Shown one piece after another: positions 12,693 to 25,500 of a DNA stretch of 64,000 nucleotides. Source of the stretch: Stachybotrys elegans. Taxonomy: Eukaryota > Ascomycota > Sordariomycetes > Hypocreales > Stachybotryaceae. The notes under the pieces were generated by a model. The model saw only the letters and a program-made list of their open reading frames with translations. It was not told where the DNA came from and ran no database searches. Within the stretch, counting starts at the first letter, position 1; each line of letters starts with the position of its first letter. The translations under genes and the position numbers were made by a program. The stretch is from contig JAGPNK010000006.1 in NCBI GenBank assembly GCA_020746835.1, forward strand, positions 992,001 through 1,056,000. The letters run 5' to 3'.

Positions 12693-15469
12693 CTAGAAAG
12701 GAAACATATTCCCATTGGGTAGGTCCTGAATCACATCGTTGAACCACGGCTCGCTCATACCCATGAACATCTTGACGCTTCCCTCGTACATGTCCTGGGG
12801 GTTGCCGCTGTCTAGCCCAATGCCGAGGCTATCGAGGAAGCGGTCGCTGTTGCCGGGAAAGCCGATCCCGAGGTCTGCGGGGGCGGTGCCGGGAGCCATC
12901 CACGCCGACGAGGCGGCAAAGTCGGTGGCCGAGCCGCCACCCATGTTGTGGTTGCTGGGTCCGGCGGCAGCTTGAGGGCCAAGTGAGGGAGGCCTATCGT
13001 GGAAGAAGAATGGTTGCCGGTCGTTAGGCAGGCTAGAATACATGGGTGGCGGCAGTGGAGGATTTGGAGGAGCAACAGCTGAAGATGTCGAGGAATTTCC
13101 ACTCGTTGCGACTTCGGAAAGAAGCTGCAGCGGCGTATTATGCTGCGGCACTGGGCGACTGTTGTCTTCGCTGAGAGTAGGGTTATCCGACATCTCGACA
13201 CCAGGTCTGTCACCCTCCTTGGTCTGCTTGAAGAACCAACTCCTAAGCATGGCAAGGACGAGGAGGAACTTGGCGGCTGGACGGCACTTGTCATCGGCGG
13301 CGGCGGCGCGAAACTTTTCAAGCAGGTTCTCGAGGTAAAACTCGACCCGGAGGTCGTTCTTCTCAATAATCTTGCCGAGCTCGCCGTTGGAACTGGACAG
13401 AGAGAAGTACATCTTGAGAAGGAGAACTATACTATAGGCGACACGGACAAAGCAATACACGGGGAGGTCATGGATGACGTCGATCGGTAGCTCGAGAAAT
13501 GTGGTGAATAAGCTGTTGACGGCGTCGAGGCATGCGGAAAAGGCATTGACTTGTGCCGGAGAAAGGGGTTCCGAGTTGAGAATGCCATCGGTCAGTTGGT
13601 CGGTGTTGAATGGTGGCCGCCACGAGGTGTCGGACCGAAGGGCCACCTCATGCATGTACAAACTGATAAAGTCAAATCCCATTTTAAGCGTAGCTAAGAT
13701 CAAGTCAGTACATCTAAATATGATATAGCCAGAGGACACTCACTCTGGTGAAGCTCCTTCGGTACGCTAGCTCGATACTTCTTAGCATCCAACTCCATGG
13801 CTCGTAGGGAATGCTGGACTCTCGAATCGGTAATGGTGGTGCCCGCATCTTCATCGTCCAGTGAGAACCGCAGGCCCACCTCTTCACCCAGGCGATGCGT
13901 CCAGATGAGATGACACAAATACTTATCCGAGGGCGCCGCATCGGGTGAGCTCTGCAAGACCTCGACACATTGACTCATAAATGGCGTCCAACGGATCAGG
14001 ATCGGTCGGCGTAGTGCCATGGAGGTATTGGCACACAGGAAATGAGCCACGAGCCAAGTCCTCCTCCCCTCGATACTCAAGGGGTCGCAGGGCGCCTGTC
14101 GCCGGAAGGGATGACTATTCCAGGTGAAGGAGGGAACCCCGCGTCGAGGTAGCGAGGGCTTCTTTCCCAGGCCAATGTCAATAGCCATGATGGCGCCGAT
14201 GTGAACCAGCTGGTAGAATTTGAGCTCCTCATAGTTTTCTGGTGGGTAATACCATATCACCGAAAGTTGAAGGGCTTGAACAATCTCAAGGCTCTTCTCA
14301 CCCGACAAGAAAACCTTCTCGGCGAAGAGCAGCATCAATTCCCGCTGCAGTGTGCGCTGGATGTTCGGGAACATGGACGACGTTACGGCCATGACGGCCA
14401 CGAATAGAGTAGGCTTGTTTTTGCGCAGATCCGCGACTGTCATGTGCGGGGGGAAGATGACGGCGGGCACATGTTTGACCATGCGATCGTTGTATCGCGC
14501 GAAAAGCTCAGCAGCAAGGTCCATGGAGAGGATACCACGGTCTACCACATCGCCTTCGATCGACTTTGAGAATATTGTAGGCGTGGAGGCCTTGGCGGGG
14601 GATTTGCCGCGTGAATCATCCGCCAGGTCTCGTCGCTCCGAGCCTTTGCGTTTCTGTCCAGCCATGACCATGGGGGGTGGGAAAGGCGCAGGAATCTGCT
14701 CGCGAGGCGCCGACCCTGCCATGGGCTGTTGAAAGGGACCTTGCGGTATTGGCGGCGTAGGCGTAGTGCTACTGCCCCAGCGTCGATTGCCCCAAAAAGT
14801 AGGCCCAGACGATTCATCGCTCGACATAGCCCCAGACGGTCGCTGCGGGACGGGGGGCGAGCCCACTGAGGCTGCATTGGGGGAGTTTGTCGATGCGCTC
14901 AGGCTGCCTGGCAGCGCAGAAACAGAGGTGGCAGGCATGATGGGGTGAGGATGAGGGGGAGGGGGAAGCGCCGCGGCCGGGAGAGACCCTCTGGCAGACA
15001 GGCTGGCGGTCAACGCATCGATCTTCTTCTCGAGCTCGGCCACACGGCTGTCCGTCTTCTTCCGGCGCTTGCGGGTGGGCAGTGTGACGACGCAGTTGCG
15101 TCCAGCCTTGCTGCAGCGCCTACACGGCGCGTCTTCATTGTCCGGGTCAGGTTCGCAGCGGACCTTGAGGCCCCGGCAGGCTTCGCAGGCGCGCATCTTC
15201 TTGTGCTCGGCGGACTCATGGTCCTGACCTTCGGACGCGTGGTTGTCATGGTCCTCATGGTCATCGTTGATGCTGTCATTGAGGGAGGCGGAAGCTGCGC
15301 CGGGGTAGTACGGGTTGGAGGGGGAGGAAGAGTCAGAGTCGGGCGCTCTGCTGCCGCCGTGCATGTTGCGGATGTTGTCATGACGGTTCCCACCACGTCC
15401 ATCTCCTCCGCTGTTGCCACCGCCGCTGCTGTTGCCGAAATCTCCGGGCCGGAGCCGGTCCAGCTCCAT
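12693..15469 (-). CDS. Zn2Cys6 fungal transcription factor
   Basis: Two exons (15469-13744 and 13693-12693) joined across a 50-nt GT/AG intron give 908 residues. The binuclear zinc cluster is complete: Cys 95, 98, 105, 116, 119 and 126 in the pattern C-x2-C-x6-C-x10-C-x2-C-x6-C, followed by a basic linker (TRKRRKKTD) and a short coiled coil (RVAELEKKIDALTASL) that should mediate dimers. A Pro/Ser-rich spacer leads to the all-helical middle region typical of fungal-specific transcription factors, with a Gly/Pro-rich acidic C-terminus likely serving activation. The N-terminus before the cluster is low complexity (GGGNSGG, DDHEDHDNH). The cluster and linker recall War1-type regulators of weak-acid stress, but I hold this loosely. 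It is nuclear by family. Start: first ATG of the long frame, at 15469. Confidence 0.93.
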
Positions 15470-16431
15470 TTGGGGGGCCGAGGAGCCTTGTGCGAGACAA
15501 AGTGAAGAGGGTCCGGGAAGGGATGTGCTCTGACAGATGGACGGGGTCGTTTGACGCCGACGACCGATGACAGATGCCTGCCAAGAGCAGGTACGTGGTG
15601 GTGTGGATTATGGTTCAGCCAGGCCGAGGGTACCTACTGTTTACATTTGTTTTGTTTTGGGCAAGGAAAGGGAAAGAAAAAAAAAGATGAAACGGCAGGA
15701 GCCTCTGGTAAACAAGGTAGGCCGATTTCAGGTAGCGACAGGGAAATGCAGGAATGAGAAGGAAGGTGGCATGGACTGCCGCAGACTCAGAACTCGGGCG
15801 GCACAGCAGCATGTTAGGTAACCATCCGCCTGGTAACTCTGCAGTACCAAGACGAGCGGCTCGTTCGGGAGTGCAAGCCACAGGCGGCCCTCTGATTATT
15901 TAGTTATTCTGGGTCCCTGCTCCCGCCGCGGAAGACGGATGACGCCTGCCACTCAAAACGCGCATGCCAGGGCCGCGTAGCTGAAAGTCGCCAGCGGACC
16001 GAGACTAGGATAAAAACATGACATCACCGGGTCTCTCTCTATCTATAACAGAGCAAAGAGGCATCAGTTTCAGTGACAACTAATATTATTATCAAGTGGC
16101 ATGTGTAAATGGCATGCGTGTAGTATATCTCATCAATCCTAAAACGCCGTGCTAGATTTCGTGTCATCAAAAACATGGCAGCCTCCCGTAACCATGCCCT
16201 CCTCCCTTCACATATTGTCTGTATGAATAACGTGGTAAATGCCTCTGCGATATGATACAAATTGGGCCGCAATAGGCTACCTCTCCAGGCCTGTGGCGTA
16301 TATCTCGTTTCCCTTCTCTTCTCTTCGTGGTATCTCATTGGTAGAAACAGAAAAATCCATAAAGTAATCCCATCACTTCCCACTTCCTACTGAGAGCGCA
16401 GCTCACATCGTAGGCTGGCCAGATGGCGCAT
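15470..16431. other. Promoter of the Zn2Cys6 gene and 3' flank of the RhoGAP gene
   Basis: About 960 bases with no coding evidence. The right part (about 16030-16400) should contain the 3' untranslated region of the RhoGAP gene; the left part should contain the promoter and leader of the transcription factor, including an A-rich patch near 15675-15690. Confidence 0.5.
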
Positions 16432-19400
16432 CTAGAACCGAGTCTCCTCCCGAAGGCGGCTCTTGGATCCTTGCACCATCAGGCCGCCCATGAACATCGC
16501 ACTCTCACGACGACGGTTTGGTTGATCATAGACTGGGAGGTGGTTGTTCGAATCCTCTGCGGGAGTGGGGTAATTCGGTCGGTCATACGCCGGTGCAGCT
16601 CGGCTGAGAGGATGCGCCTGGTGAGGCTCTTGACCTGGGTGCGAGCCATCGTGATAAGCACGATGTTGACCCGTGCTTGAACCAGGGCGGGGCTGTAGAG
16701 CATAAGGTTGGTCGTAGGGACGAGAAGCCAGTGGCGGTGTCGGAGAACTACGAGCCCCGTTTACCGACATCAGGAGAGGAGGTGTCGGGGTAGATCGCTG
16801 GTGGTCTCTTCCCGGTTCATTTCTGTACTGGCGTTGTGGGGATGAGCTCCCGGACGATGCCGAGGGACGACGTGGTGGATCAAACCGTGGTGTGGCGTCG
16901 GCTCGGCCGTGATCGCCATGCTCCGACTCTGGTGAGGGCAGCTCATACTCCTCCGGCTCAATGCCAAACACTGCCTCATAATTCTGCAGGAAGATGGCAA
17001 AGACCGGAGCAGGAATGTTGAGGGTAGGCGAAAACACAATACCAACATTGCGTACCGTCATCTTGTTCACGTCCGCATTGTTGATAATCTTGATGAGGAA
17101 CGCAATCAGATACTTCAAGAGCGTAGCGTTGGGCAATGGCAGCCGCAGAACCAGGCCTTGGAGGGACCTAAGTTTCTCTTGCCGGTCTGTGAGCTCTGTA
17201 GTGGTCAAGAACTCCAGATGCAGGTCTCGGGTCAGTATCGTCGTTGGCAGCTCTCGAAGGTAGAGCTTCAGCAGCGAGGCGACGGCATGGATGTCGTAGT
17301 ACTGATCGTCCGTCAACAAATTGACGTCTCCTTCCGTATTGAATCGCTCGCGCAGCTGCTTCACCACAATATTCGAGCCACTAAGCCGGAAGATGCCCTC
17401 CTCAAGAATTGCATTTTTGGCATCCAAGTACTGAATGCATCGGTACACGACCGCGGGAAGGGGTACCCTGACATCTGTCGGCGCGTTATACCTGACAGCT
17501 TCTCCCAGAGACGCCCCAAACACTTGACGGACAGGACCATGATACAGAGTCTGAGGAGGCGTGCTCGATAACCCACCCTCACTTCCACCGAACAGGGAAT
17601 CCTGGCCGTCAGACGACGAACGGGTCTTGGGGCCGAACCCGAAGAAGCTGCGCTTCCTCAACTTCTTCTCGTCATTTGTTGGAACACCTAGACCCTGCTT
17701 GTTGCCCCAAGCTGCCGCATCCGGGATGGCATGGGCATCCATCGGCCCAGAAATGACCTTGTTCGGATGAGAGCTCATCGTCTCGCCAGTGTGGATATGT
17801 AGAGCAGGATGTTCAGGATGACCTCCCGATGTCTTTGGCCGAACCGGTGTGGTCGATGGTGCTTCTCCCGCGGAGGTTGAGTCGTATTTGACTCCTACCA
17901 ACGTGTCGGAATCCGACGGGTGATGAGATTTCCCATGGTTTCGCTTAGCCTTGCCGCCACCAGTCTCAGCATTTGCCGTTTTTGGCCGGTCATGCTGCGA
18001 TGATTTGCTGGATTGCTCCTGCTCGTCGGGGTCGCGGTAATCGATCCATCGCAAGAGAGCATCGACCCACGAGTCGCGCTCAGTATCGCTCTCTGCACAC
18101 AAAACGTGCTTGATGTGGGTGCTCGAATCCTTTCTCTTGGGCTCGAGGATGAGGAAGGCGTGGCGATAGTGGTTATCAAAATCCTCGCCGCTTGTAGGAG
18201 TAGGTGACTGTGGGTCACTGCTTTGAGCCTGCTTGCCAATCTGCGCATTCTGCAGCTTGATGGTTCCCAAGTGCGCACCGCCGGGGCATTCGTAGTACTT
18301 GAGATGGGGTCCGTCGAGGACAAAGAACCGGGCTTTCCAGCCTCCAAAGTTCTTGCCTCGCTTGGTCAGATACCCGCTGCGGAACGGTCGCCCGCCAGGG
18401 CCAGACTTGGGACTTTGGCCATCGGTAGACCCGTTGCCAGGCGAAACAATCTCATCAGCATTGGGGGGTAGGGTGTTGGATGACAGGTATTTGCAGAGCT
18501 CTACCGCGGTAGGGGTATCCAGAGGAGTATTGAGCAGCTCGTCCATGTACTGGTCAAGCGCAATGCGTCTGGCGTCCAGCTTCGCGGGGGCGTGGCCACT
18601 GAAGAGCGATTTCTCGGGCGTCTTGGCCGTGAATGCTGGGCACTGCTTCAGGCGCTGATCCAGCTTGGACAACGATGCCGAGTCTTTTTCGACTCGCCAA
18701 AGCTCGCCCCGATCGGATCGAGAAATGATTGCCAGTGTAAAGACAGGGTCCTCCTCGAGCTGTGTGAGAGTTATCAAGCTCGCTCTAGACGGCTTCATGC
18801 GGGAAGAAGCCACACGAATCTGAATAGATGGGAGTGCATTTGGTGGAAGCAAGAGGTCAGGGTACTCTTCAGTGACAAGGCCTTGATAGATGGCTGAACG
18901 CCCATTAAATCGCTGAGACCCAGATTCTTCAACAGCACTCGGTGGGTTGGGCGACATCAAAGAGCCATCCAAGATGGGTGCTCCTCGCGGTGATGCCAAC
19001 GAGGTATTGGGAGGAAGTGGGATTGGCTGGCGCGGTGGTCGTGGCGACAATGGGCCACCGAGAGATGCCAGGCGTGGAGATAAAGGGCCATTCGTTGCGG
19101 GCTTTGCAGACTTGGTGGCTCCTGGTCTCGGGCCACCGAATGGTCGGGGGCTCATTGGCAGACCGGGACTCTTCAAGGCGGTGGGCATCATCAGGTCGTC
19201 GCCGGCGTCGCTCGCCATCAAGTTGGCCATTGAGGTCGGCATGGAGGCTTTTTGCGGCACTGCTACGTTGTGAGAGCTGGTAGGAAGTGCTTCTGTCGGA
19301 GACGCAGGTTGGCTGGATTTGCTCTTTTTGGAAGCACTTCGAGCCTCGGCCTCCTTGATAGCGAGCATCGTGCGCTCCCGGTCGTCTTCCTCTCGCGTCC

Positions 19401-20385
19401 TCCGGCGGCCTCGTTTGTCGTCGATGATCTCGTCAACTTCCAGCAGCTCGTCATAGTCCGAATCACTATCCTCATCCTCCGGCGTCGAAGGCGTCGTGGG
19501 TTTCACTTCTGATTTCAGACGCAATGGGGCTGGGGGCGGTTTCCGAGGTGGAGGGCTAGGGAATTTAGAGAGTCCTTCATCGGGTTGAGGCGTGGCTTCG
19601 ATGAGAGACAGAGCAGGCGGCCTTGGTGGTGGTACCTTGGGTGGGTTGCCGGGCAGTCCCCGAGAGGGCGGTAGTGACATGTTGAAGGGAAGCTCTTTCA
19701 ACTGCTGTTCGGCCTTATCCTTGCGCTCCTGGTCAGCTGCCTTGTCATCGGCTTCATGGTCGAAATTGTCCAGAGCATGTTCCTGGGGCTTCGGCATGGC
19801 CTCCTTAGGGTTGAGAAAATTCTCCACGGCCGACAAGGGGGGAGCGTTAGGTTGGTCCGCAGGAGGAGTGATGGGGTACGGCGCCATGGAGACGTCGAGT
19901 GAGGGAGACAGCTTCTGGCTGTCGGTCTCGACGGTGGGAGAATCTGGAATCAAGACTCTGGCAGCAGGCTTTTCTGCGGCAGGGACGCGTATCTTGGGTG
20001 TTGACCTGGATGCTTCAGCACCGGCAGCCTTGGAGACTGCTGGGTCGGCCATCATCTCCTTGAGCTTGCCTCTGTACTTCTCCTTGTCCTTGAGGGCTCT
20101 TTCGAGATCCTTGTTAAGGCCTAGGATCATAGCTCTCTGCTTGTCGACAAGACGCCATAGTTGGCTGTTCTGCTGGGCCTGTGCTTGCTTCTCCTTGAGA
20201 AGGTGACGAATGACGGCTTCGGGGCTTCCGGCAGCCTTGATGAGGCCGGCTATATCGATCTCGGGCTCCGAAGAGCTTCCCGCGGGGTTTGACTTGGTCG
20301 AGAGCGCAGAGATGGCCGAGTCAATAGACGAGTTTCGAGCGGCTCCAGGGGACGGGCCCCTGGCGGTGGCTCCAGAACCAGCCAT
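16432..20385 (-). CDS. bem3: PX-PH-RhoGAP protein, Bem3-like
   Basis: GTPase-activating protein of the Cdc42/Rho polarity pathway, acting at membranes of polarised growth sites. Uninterrupted frame of 1317 residues from the ATG at 20385. Order of parts: short N-terminal coiled coil (about 70-120, 'QRAMILGLNKDLERALKDK'); a long Pro/Ser-rich spacer; PX-like domain (about 508-635); PH domain (about 668-790, beginning 'GYLTKRGKNFGGWKARFF'); RhoGAP domain (about 960-1150). The catalytic arginine finger is present in 'EEGIFRLSGS' (about residue 998), as are the later 'LLKLYLRELP' and 'NVGIVFSPTL' blocks. The tail is Pro/Ser-rich. The domain set and order match S. cerevisiae Bem3. The lack of introns over 4 kb is notable beside its intron-rich neighbours. 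Upstream leader introns cannot be excluded. Confidence 0.93.
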   Translation of the reverse strand: MAGSGATARGPSPGAARNSSIDSAISALSTKSNPAGSSSEPEIDIAGLIKAAGSPEAVIRHLLKEKQAQAQQNSQLWRLVDKQRAMILGLNKDLERALKDKEKYRGKLKEMMADPAVSKAAGAEASRSTPKIRVPAAEKPAARVLIPDSPTVETDSQKLSPSLDVSMAPYPITPPADQPNAPPLSAVENFLNPKEAMPKPQEHALDNFDHEADDKAADQERKDKAEQQLKELPFNMSLPPSRGLPGNPPKVPPPRPPALSLIEATPQPDEGLSKFPSPPPRKPPPAPLRLKSEVKPTTPSTPEDEDSDSDYDELLEVDEIIDDKRGRRRTREEDDRERTMLAIKEAEARSASKKSKSSQPASPTEALPTSSHNVAVPQKASMPTSMANLMASDAGDDLMMPTALKSPGLPMSPRPFGGPRPGATKSAKPATNGPLSPRLASLGGPLSPRPPRQPIPLPPNTSLASPRGAPILDGSLMSPNPPSAVEESGSQRFNGRSAIYQGLVTEEYPDLLLPPNALPSIQIRVASSRMKPSRASLITLTQLEEDPVFTLAIISRSDRGELWRVEKDSASLSKLDQRLKQCPAFTAKTPEKSLFSGHAPAKLDARRIALDQYMDELLNTPLDTPTAVELCKYLSSNTLPPNADEIVSPGNGSTDGQSPKSGPGGRPFRSGYLTKRGKNFGGWKARFFVLDGPHLKYYECPGGAHLGTIKLQNAQIGKQAQSSDPQSPTPTSGEDFDNHYRHAFLILEPKRKDSSTHIKHVLCAESDTERDSWVDALLRWIDYRDPDEQEQSSKSSQHDRPKTANAETGGGKAKRNHGKSHHPSDSDTLVGVKYDSTSAGEAPSTTPVRPKTSGGHPEHPALHIHTGETMSSHPNKVISGPMDAHAIPDAAAWGNKQGLGVPTNDEKKLRKRSFFGFGPKTRSSSDGQDSLFGGSEGGLSSTPPQTLYHGPVRQVFGASLGEAVRYNAPTDVRVPLPAVVYRCIQYLDAKNAILEEGIFRLSGSNIVVKQLRERFNTEGDVNLLTDDQYYDIHAVASLLKLYLRELPTTILTRDLHLEFLTTTELTDRQEKLRSLQGLVLRLPLPNATLLKYLIAFLIKIINNADVNKMTVRNVGIVFSPTLNIPAPVFAIFLQNYEAVFGIEPEEYELPSPESEHGDHGRADATPRFDPPRRPSASSGSSSPQRQYRNEPGRDHQRSTPTPPLLMSVNGARSSPTPPLASRPYDQPYALQPRPGSSTGQHRAYHDGSHPGQEPHQAHPLSRAAPAYDRPNYPTPAEDSNNHLPVYDQPNRRRESAMFMGGLMVQGSKSRLREETRF

Positions 20386-22500
20386 CGCGGAGCCGTGTGG
20401 TTTGGGAGAGCCTGTGGACGGCTGTGAGGGAGCGAAATCTAGGATACCTCGAGCGTCATTCGGAAATCTTGCGTTGTCGTATCTGCTGTTTCTGCAAGTT
20501 AGGCAACATGTCTTTGACGTCTGACGGTCGAGAACTCGATTCCAACAGATTCGCGTGCAGTCTTAGACGAACCTTGACTGTTGATGGGGGTCTTCATATA
20601 CAATGGGAGAGGTTGGCGAGCCGATGCTGAAGGCACTGTGCTCGGAACCAGGCGAGCGAAGTGTGTTTTCAAAGGGTCGCGAGAAGGAAACCGATAGATG
20701 TCGTCGCTGGTCGTCTGAGAAAGGATCGTGAGAAGAAGTAGGAGTCGAGCAGTTGCTACTCGTCGAGAGAGGACTGGGTATAGGAGGTCTTGGAGACCTA
20801 GGCGCCAGATGGCTCGTCAGCGGAAAGGTCCTCTACAAGGACGCAGACAACGCGGGTGAGGCTCGAACGGCACAGCGCCAAAAGGAGAGTATTGGCACGC
20901 CGGTAGCGCTGTAAGAGACTAGAAGCACAGACGGCACAGACGCGGGCGGACAGGCTCAGACAGCCAAGTCTGCCAGTGAGAGGCTCAAAAACGGCGAAGC
21001 AAACAAAAGAAAAGCGCAATCAAAAGGGTATAATGCTAAGGCAGTGGGGGGCAAAGAGAGAGGACAGGACGAGGAGAGGGTGAGAGGTGTGAACGAGAGA
21101 AAAAAATGGGATTGCTGTATCCAGATAAAGCAGTGGACATTTGGAGGTTGGCAGGAGCAGGGACTGGGCTTGAGGGTCGTGGGGTCACTGGACTCGGGCT
21201 TGCTGGCTCGGAGCACAGTACCTGCCCTGGGTCCCGACCGTGTCCCGCCCAGGTCAACGACAGGGTGCCGTGAACTGATCCAATACCGCCAGCGCAGTAT
21301 AGTCCCGCCTCCCGTCCGAAGTACCTCCCCAACCTTGGCGACCAGCAGGGCTACCGGGAAGTACAACGAGTGGGCGAGACAGGGTGCTGGCTGGAGTATC
21401 TTCTGCTGGATGGATGGATGGATGGATGGATGGGCGTGCCTGGGATTGGGGGAAGGAGAAGCAGGGGGTGTGCATGTGTGTGTGCTGGAGAAGCACGTTG
21501 CCTGCGTCTGCTCTCTACCTTTGTATGTATGTGTTGAAGCAATTGGGATTGGGATTGGGATTGGGATGAAATTGAGGTTGAATGGGTGGGCATCGCGTTG
21601 CTTCATCTCTTCCCCATTCTTCGCTACCAGTGTCTCAGAAACAAAAGGTTCGGCTTACCTGGGTGCTGCTAGGGACGAGAGCGGGAAGTGCATCGAGCGC
21701 CTCTTGTTGTACGTCGGCGTCTCGTCCAGCGCTGGTGACGAAGCCGAAGGAGGAGCGCCAGCCGACTCAGGCGAGTCGTGCGCGCGATGGAGGGCAAGCT
21801 GTGACATGGTGCGCAATGCGACCCCCAAGCCTGGAGTCTGGTTCTGGGTCTGCTGAGCCTGGACCAATTGCGCGAAGGGGGGTTGCCGAGCCGTCGTTCA
21901 ATCCACAGCCGATGGTTTCGAGATGTCAGGCTCACCCTGATCCACGCAGCATGTCAAACCCAGAAGTCGGTAGGGGGGGCTGCACTTTCACGAGCAGTAT
22001 GCTGTGCTTTTGTTGTCCTCGTCTGCTGTGGTTTTATTTTTTTGTTGCTCTTGTTCATGCGTTTCTGGTCCACCGATCACGCGCCTCTTGCTATAATAGG
22101 ATGCAGTTTGCTTGGATCTGCCCAGGCTGGACCAGCAATAGTATGATGTGCACAAAGAAGCCCCAGTTGGGCTGGGGATGCAGATGCGACAGAGCCGGAC
22201 GAGATGTTACCTCCACCCCCAGGGGAACAGCCAAGGCGCCTGGTTGGGATGAATTGCCTGGTATGATGGTACGGGGTAGTTCGGCTGCAGTGTTCCCGTG
22301 TGCTTTGCTGGCACGATATGTTTGGACACGGTAGGCGGTGCCTTTCGTAGATTCGTATGGGCTCGCGATGCGATGCGGTTCGTCCAAGGTGTCGATGGCT
22401 CGGGGCTGGTTGTGTGACGATCGCTTTCAAGGAGTCGGCAGCGTGGGGATCAAGTACGTGGTATGCAGGCCTTGAAGGCATACATGGGTTGTGAAATGGC
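20386..22500. other. Leader and promoter region of the RhoGAP gene
   Basis: No conserved frame. Contains a TGGA tetranucleotide array (21407-21434) and a fourfold ATTGGG repeat (about 21542-21567), both simple repeats. Several open frames exist on both strands but none shows domains or codon-like conservation. Confidence 0.5.
21407..21434. repeat. (TGGA)7 microsatellite
   Basis: Seven consecutive TGGA units lie in the RhoGAP leader region. A related GATG/GATA mix occurs at about 22578-22604. Confidence 0.9.
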
Positions 22501-25500
22501 CCCCAAACCGTCTTTCGAAAGGGGGCTGCCTGTCAAGGTTGAGGCAAGGTAGGGGGAGGTTTGGATGGCACGGGAGGGATGGATAGATGGATAGATGGAT
22601 AGATGGAGGGCAGATCAGAGAACTTGGTCCTCGGATATCAGGGGGCTACAGACGGGATCTTGGACAGAAATTGGCAAAGAAAGCTAGTTCTAACGGCAGC
22701 CCGGAGCACGGGCAGATGAAAGAATTGCATCCGCTTCGTCTAAGCACAGCTCGCCCGGGTCAACACGACTCAGAGCAGCCATGAAGTCTTCCCGGGTATA
22801 GATAGTCTAGTACAGATACTACCTACCTACTTGGCTTGGCTGCCACTCAGCTCGCCAAACTACGCAAGATCATGTACCCAGTACTTTGTGAGCTTGTAAG
22901 CGTGTGCGTCCAGCTGATCACATCTTGGATGCCACCAGTTCGTCGAGGCTCAGCTGCTTCCCTCCGCCTGTTCGTGCCAGAAGTTGCTTTTCCCCCGCCT
23001 GTCCAACAGAGAGCTCAGATTTGTCTCGATATCCTGGCATCGCAATGGGATTTTGTGCTCACTTTTGCTTCTTTCTTCACCGCCGGTACGTCATTTCCAG
23101 GCTGTTATTGGAGTGATATTTGGTTGGTCTTGTTGCCCTCCCATAGTAATAAGAGGACACATCCAGGCTCGGAGATATTTACCGCACCTACCTACAAGGT
23201 ACTTATCATACTAATTGATTGGCTGAGACTGCCACTTTCTCTATCCGTACATACAAGTACTCTATCCCGTGATTTGGCTCATTCGATGGCATCCTCGCAT
23301 CTCCTCATGGAGCAAACGCGCTCCATATCTTTACTTCCTCTCCGTCATTGTAATAATTGTCCCGCTTCTACCGACTAGTTGAAATTGAGGTCCATAAGGG
23401 GTGCATCTACGTTCGGCAATGCTGCACAGGGGTCAAATGGAGACGCAAGCCAATCAATGCTTGCCGACGCTCACTGCTGCCCACGGATCTGCAGCTTCTT
23501 TCTTGTCGGCCGTCCTTGTTACCGACCCGCCAGAGCGCTACGCCGAGCCTGGTGCGGGCGATTTGAGCACTAGCTTCATCGTACGCACGCATGCCTCCAT
23601 GCCCGCAGCAAGACGGACTATCGCACTCTCGAGTCTAGCATGGCACCTTGTGACCAAAAGCTGCGGCCAGCTTCTGTGCTATTGACGCTCGCTCAGCCTT
23701 GTTTGCAGCACTGTTGGCATCAACCTTTCGAGGGTGGGCAGCCAACTGCCGTGATGGACTCCCCCTCCTTCACCTCGATCAAAATCGCTCCTCCGTCTAA
23801 GGTGGTATTGCGGCACCTTGACGCTTGGCACCATGTGGCCTGTGCCACCCATCTCCGGCTCCTCCTGCAGGTACAAGCAACTAATCGCCAACAACCCTGG
23901 CGAGGTGGACCATCCCTCGTCCCTGTCAGACGATTGCTTCTGAGCCTGGACCAAAAATCTTAACACCACAGACCACCTATAGCGTCGTCAACGGGCATCG
24001 GGGCATCGGAGACCGTTTTCTCGTCGGGCTTCTGCTCTTTTGCTTTTGCTGGAGACTTTGGCTGCAGAGGGAATTTACCAGATCGTATGGGCAGCGGCTC
24101 ACATCCAGAAATGGTCCTGAGTGCAGGCGAGCAACGCACGGCCTATCTGGATCGGCTTCGATGTTCATCATGTACCCAATCACGGTTTGCCAACGCTAAC
24201 GGCCAGCTCCCTGTTTGTTACACATGCAGCATCACACTCACGCAGCTGCCAGCTGGGTGGCGTCTCCTGACAGGCTGAAATAGGACGCCCAGAACTCTTG
24301 AGAAGACTGGCCGTCCTGTTCACATGCAGTAGTGATGCGCAATAGACGCTGCCATGCCAGGCTGGCGACGCACCTTCTTTGCGAGCGTCATAGATGCTTA
24401 TCGGCAGGTCACTACTAATGCGTCAAATCTGCATTTCATGCCGTCTCAACACTGACTCTACGTGTAGTCGCCCACAGTACATACATCCCACCCTTCTCCA
24501 TGACTTTATTTGATTGTATCCATTCATACGTCCAGTCCAATCTTTGGTCTCACTCGTCTCCTGGACAGGACCCAATCACAGGTCACGTCGGTCCGTCTCC
24601 ACACCGTCACCAGACGAAACCTCCACTTGCTAGCAAATTGGTAGGGATGGCGGTGAGGTTACTCCGTGATATGAAGGACGAATAAGGGGTCCTCCTCGGT
24701 TCTCAGAGTTGTCTGCTTCAACCCCTTTTCAACCATCCTCTTTTGGACTTGCAAATGCAAGGCATCCCAATCTAACTGGATGCATACCCGCAGGCCCTCT
24801 AAACAAAGAGTGGGTTCTTTCACCTGCATGCAATCGTCGTCCTTCCGTCCAAGCTGTCCCAGTGGACTGGAGGAGCCAGCAGTCTCTGGTTTGATTCCGA
24901 TCTTCTCAGTTCAAGGCAAGGAACATGATGAATATCCGCCCACAAGATCACAGAGTGAGGGATCCGAGCCCGCTAAAGTCGCCCGTTCTACGTCTTCAGC
25001 ATAATGACTGAACCAATGGCGCTTCCACTTCAGCCCCTGCGGTGGTCTTGTGGGACGGCCGCCTGTGCTTCGCATCAAGCTACTGTTTTCAGGATTATTC
25101 ATTCCAGTCGCCCGTTGTCCAAAATATGTCTGGCCGATATACCGACTGCCAAGCTCACGTGGAGCTGAGAATGTCAAACCATGGTCGCGGTGACTCCAAT
25201 AGTCTTTGAGCACGGATGACGACACTTTACCTGGATTGAACATCGCTACGATCTTCAGGGTCTTCTAGTGTCTTTTGTTCATGGCCAGTGGCCCACCAAT
25301 TCTGGCTGCATTTCTCGAGCGTGGAACATCGTTCTTGGTATGAGGGACGACATGGATCTTCTCTCGACTGATTTGCATGTGTTGGCGGAGATACTGTCTC
25401 ATACTATGATATATCAGCACATGTGCACTCGGTGAAACGAAGGTTGTCCACTGTTCGCTTCAAACCCCCAGGCAACAGACTACAATCAAGCTCATCTGGT

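Noticed and set aside
21044..21856. 270-residue open frame on the plus strand
   Set aside because: It runs through simple repeats (TGGA and ATTGGG) and shows no domain; it lies in the RhoGAP leader region.
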